This document shows, piece after piece, positions 63,356 through 64,000 of a stretch of 64,000 nucleotides of DNA (the stretch's first letter is position 1; every line of letters begins with the position of its first letter). This stretch comes from Peribacillus simplex (GTDB taxonomy: Bacteria > Bacillota > Bacilli > Bacillales > DSM-1321): the NCBI RefSeq assembly GCF_030123325.1, contig NZ_CP126106.1, positions 1,330,001 through 1,394,000 on the forward strand, read 5' to 3'. Below the pieces are notes generated by a model, which did not search any database, was not told the origin of the DNA, and worked only from the letters and a program-made list of their open reading frames with translations. The translations under genes were made by a program, and so were the position numbers.

Positions 63356-64000
63356 ATTAATTCACTCCGTTCTTTTTTTGAAAATGAATGAAAATGATGG
63401 ACAGGCCCATGACCTTTACCGATGGAAAAGCTATTGCGTATCGCTTCAGAAATATAGGTCTTGGCCTGTTCGATCGACGCTTGCAATGACAGCCCATTTG
63501 CCATGTTTGATGTAATGGCGGATGATAGGGTACAGCCCGTGCCATGTGTGTTTTTTGTATGAATCCGCTCACCCTCGATCCAATGGAAGTCAGTCCCATC
63601 ATAAAAAAGATCATTTGGATTTCCTGCTGCATGGCCTCCTTTAAGTAAAACGGCTTTGGGACCCATTTCTTTTATTGAAATGCATGCCTTGTAGAAATCT
63701 TGTTCCGTTCGAATCGACAAGCCAGTAAGTACTTCCGCTTCCGGTACATTTGGGGTTACAAGTGTTGCAAGCGGAAGCAAATCCATTTTTAAGGCAGAGA
63801 CAGCCTTTTCGTCGAGCAAATGGTGGCCGCTTTTGGATATCATGACAGGGTCAAGGATAACGATGGCAGGCATGAAGGTTTTAAGGGACGCAGAAACTGT
63901 TTCCACGATTTCTTTTGATCCAAGCATGCCTATTTTTACTGCATCGACAGTAATATCTTCAAAGATAGCTGCAATTTGATCTGATATGATAGCTGTTTCA
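63352..64000 (-). CDS. thiD: HMP-phosphate kinase, C-terminal part (continues past window end)
   Basis: About 216 residues are visible; the frame stays open to the window edge (...DQIAAIFEDITVDAVKIGMLGS...), so the N-terminal ~50 residues lie outside. Motifs: VILDPVMISKSGHHLLDEKAV, VTPNVPEAEVLTG and THGTGCTLSSAI with the catalytic Cys. Phosphorylates hydroxymethylpyrimidine (phosphate). First gene of the operon in view; any TPP riboswitch would be upstream of the window. Confidence 0.93.
   Translation of the reverse strand, partial: ETAIISDQIAAIFEDITVDAVKIGMLGSKEIVETVSASLKTFMPAIVILDPVMISKSGHHLLDEKAVSALKMDLLPLATLVTPNVPEAEVLTGLSIRTEQDFYKACISIKEMGPKAVLLKGGHAAGNPNDLFYDGTDFHWIEGERIHTKNTHGTGCTLSSAITSNMANGLSLQASIEQAKTYISEAIRNSFSIGKGHGPVHHFHSFSKKERSELI

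Noticed and set aside
63930..64000. TPP riboswitch of the thi operon inside the window
   Set aside because: The sequence to the window end is still thiD coding; any riboswitch lies outside.

Overview
The window looks like the chromosome of an endospore-forming, low-to-mid GC Bacillaceae bacterium. A Peribacillus/Bacillus simplex-type organism is my best guess. This rests on gene content and on strong AGGAGG-type ribosome sites, TTG/GTG starts and many U-tailed terminators, not on a database match. Spore-coat genes (cotH with a cotG-like partner), cwlO, a CspC-type cold-shock gene, yxcD-, yetF- and yhgE-like genes, and a thiD-thiM-thiE operon all fit that group.

Layout. 1-3.2 kb: small accessory genes (VOC protein, orphan SUKH protein, DUF4429-like protein) and a gene-poor stretch with a tRNA-end-like scrap. 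3.2-8 kb: a stand-alone truA, a PfpI-like protein, a DUF421 protein and a YhgE/Pip membrane protein. 8-10.7 kb: an ssu/tau-type ABC importer. 10.8-15 kb: an NrnA-like DHH phosphoesterase, then a CoA-transferase/acyl-CoA dehydrogenase/DUF3870 operon. 15-17.2 kb: a dispersed palindromic repeat and a divergent cotG-like/cotH pair with a good SigK-type promoter in front of cotH. 17.2-30.4 kb: single metabolic genes (methyltransferase, MBL hydrolase, 2-hydroxyacid dehydrogenase, Bcr/CflA-type MFS, SDR, Gfo/Idh/MocA, HesB-like, OYE-type flavoprotein, GH1 phospho-glucosidase, SulP, MerR). 30.5-36.9 kb: a tryptophan-to-anthranilate (kynurenine) operon whose kynB is a clear pseudogene, ending in a NadD-like gene. 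37-41.1 kb: the sulfate importer sbp-cysT-cysW-cysA behind a terminator-containing leader. 41.2-49.8 kb: cell-envelope and housekeeping genes, plus a short yezD-like gene (55 aa) behind a strong promoter, dyad and terminator. 50.2-57.4 kb: a mosaic of two degraded integrated islands at the 3' end of the M29 aminopeptidase gene. 57.3-64 kb: aminopeptidase, aldehyde dehydrogenase, a NiaP-like transporter and the thi operon, with thiD running off the window.

Two themes stand out. Sulfur: an ssu-like importer, a sulfate importer, SulP and YezD, with leader or operator structures in front of several. Genome plasticity: the last ~40-69 bp of the aminopeptidase gene occur three times (50201, 52728, 57339). 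Each of the two right-hand copies is preceded by the wreck of a tyrosine recombinase gene, so two related elements appear to have integrated in tandem and decayed. They leave a secreted metzincin-like protease plus lipoprotein as cargo of one, and a secreted glycerophosphodiesterase plus M28 aminopeptidase as cargo of the other. The cotG-like gene is the most distinctive coding region: an Arg/Ser repeat protein with the 13-residue periodicity of CotG, divergent from the kinase expected to phosphorylate it. All functional calls are from reading motifs by eye; none was tested by database search.
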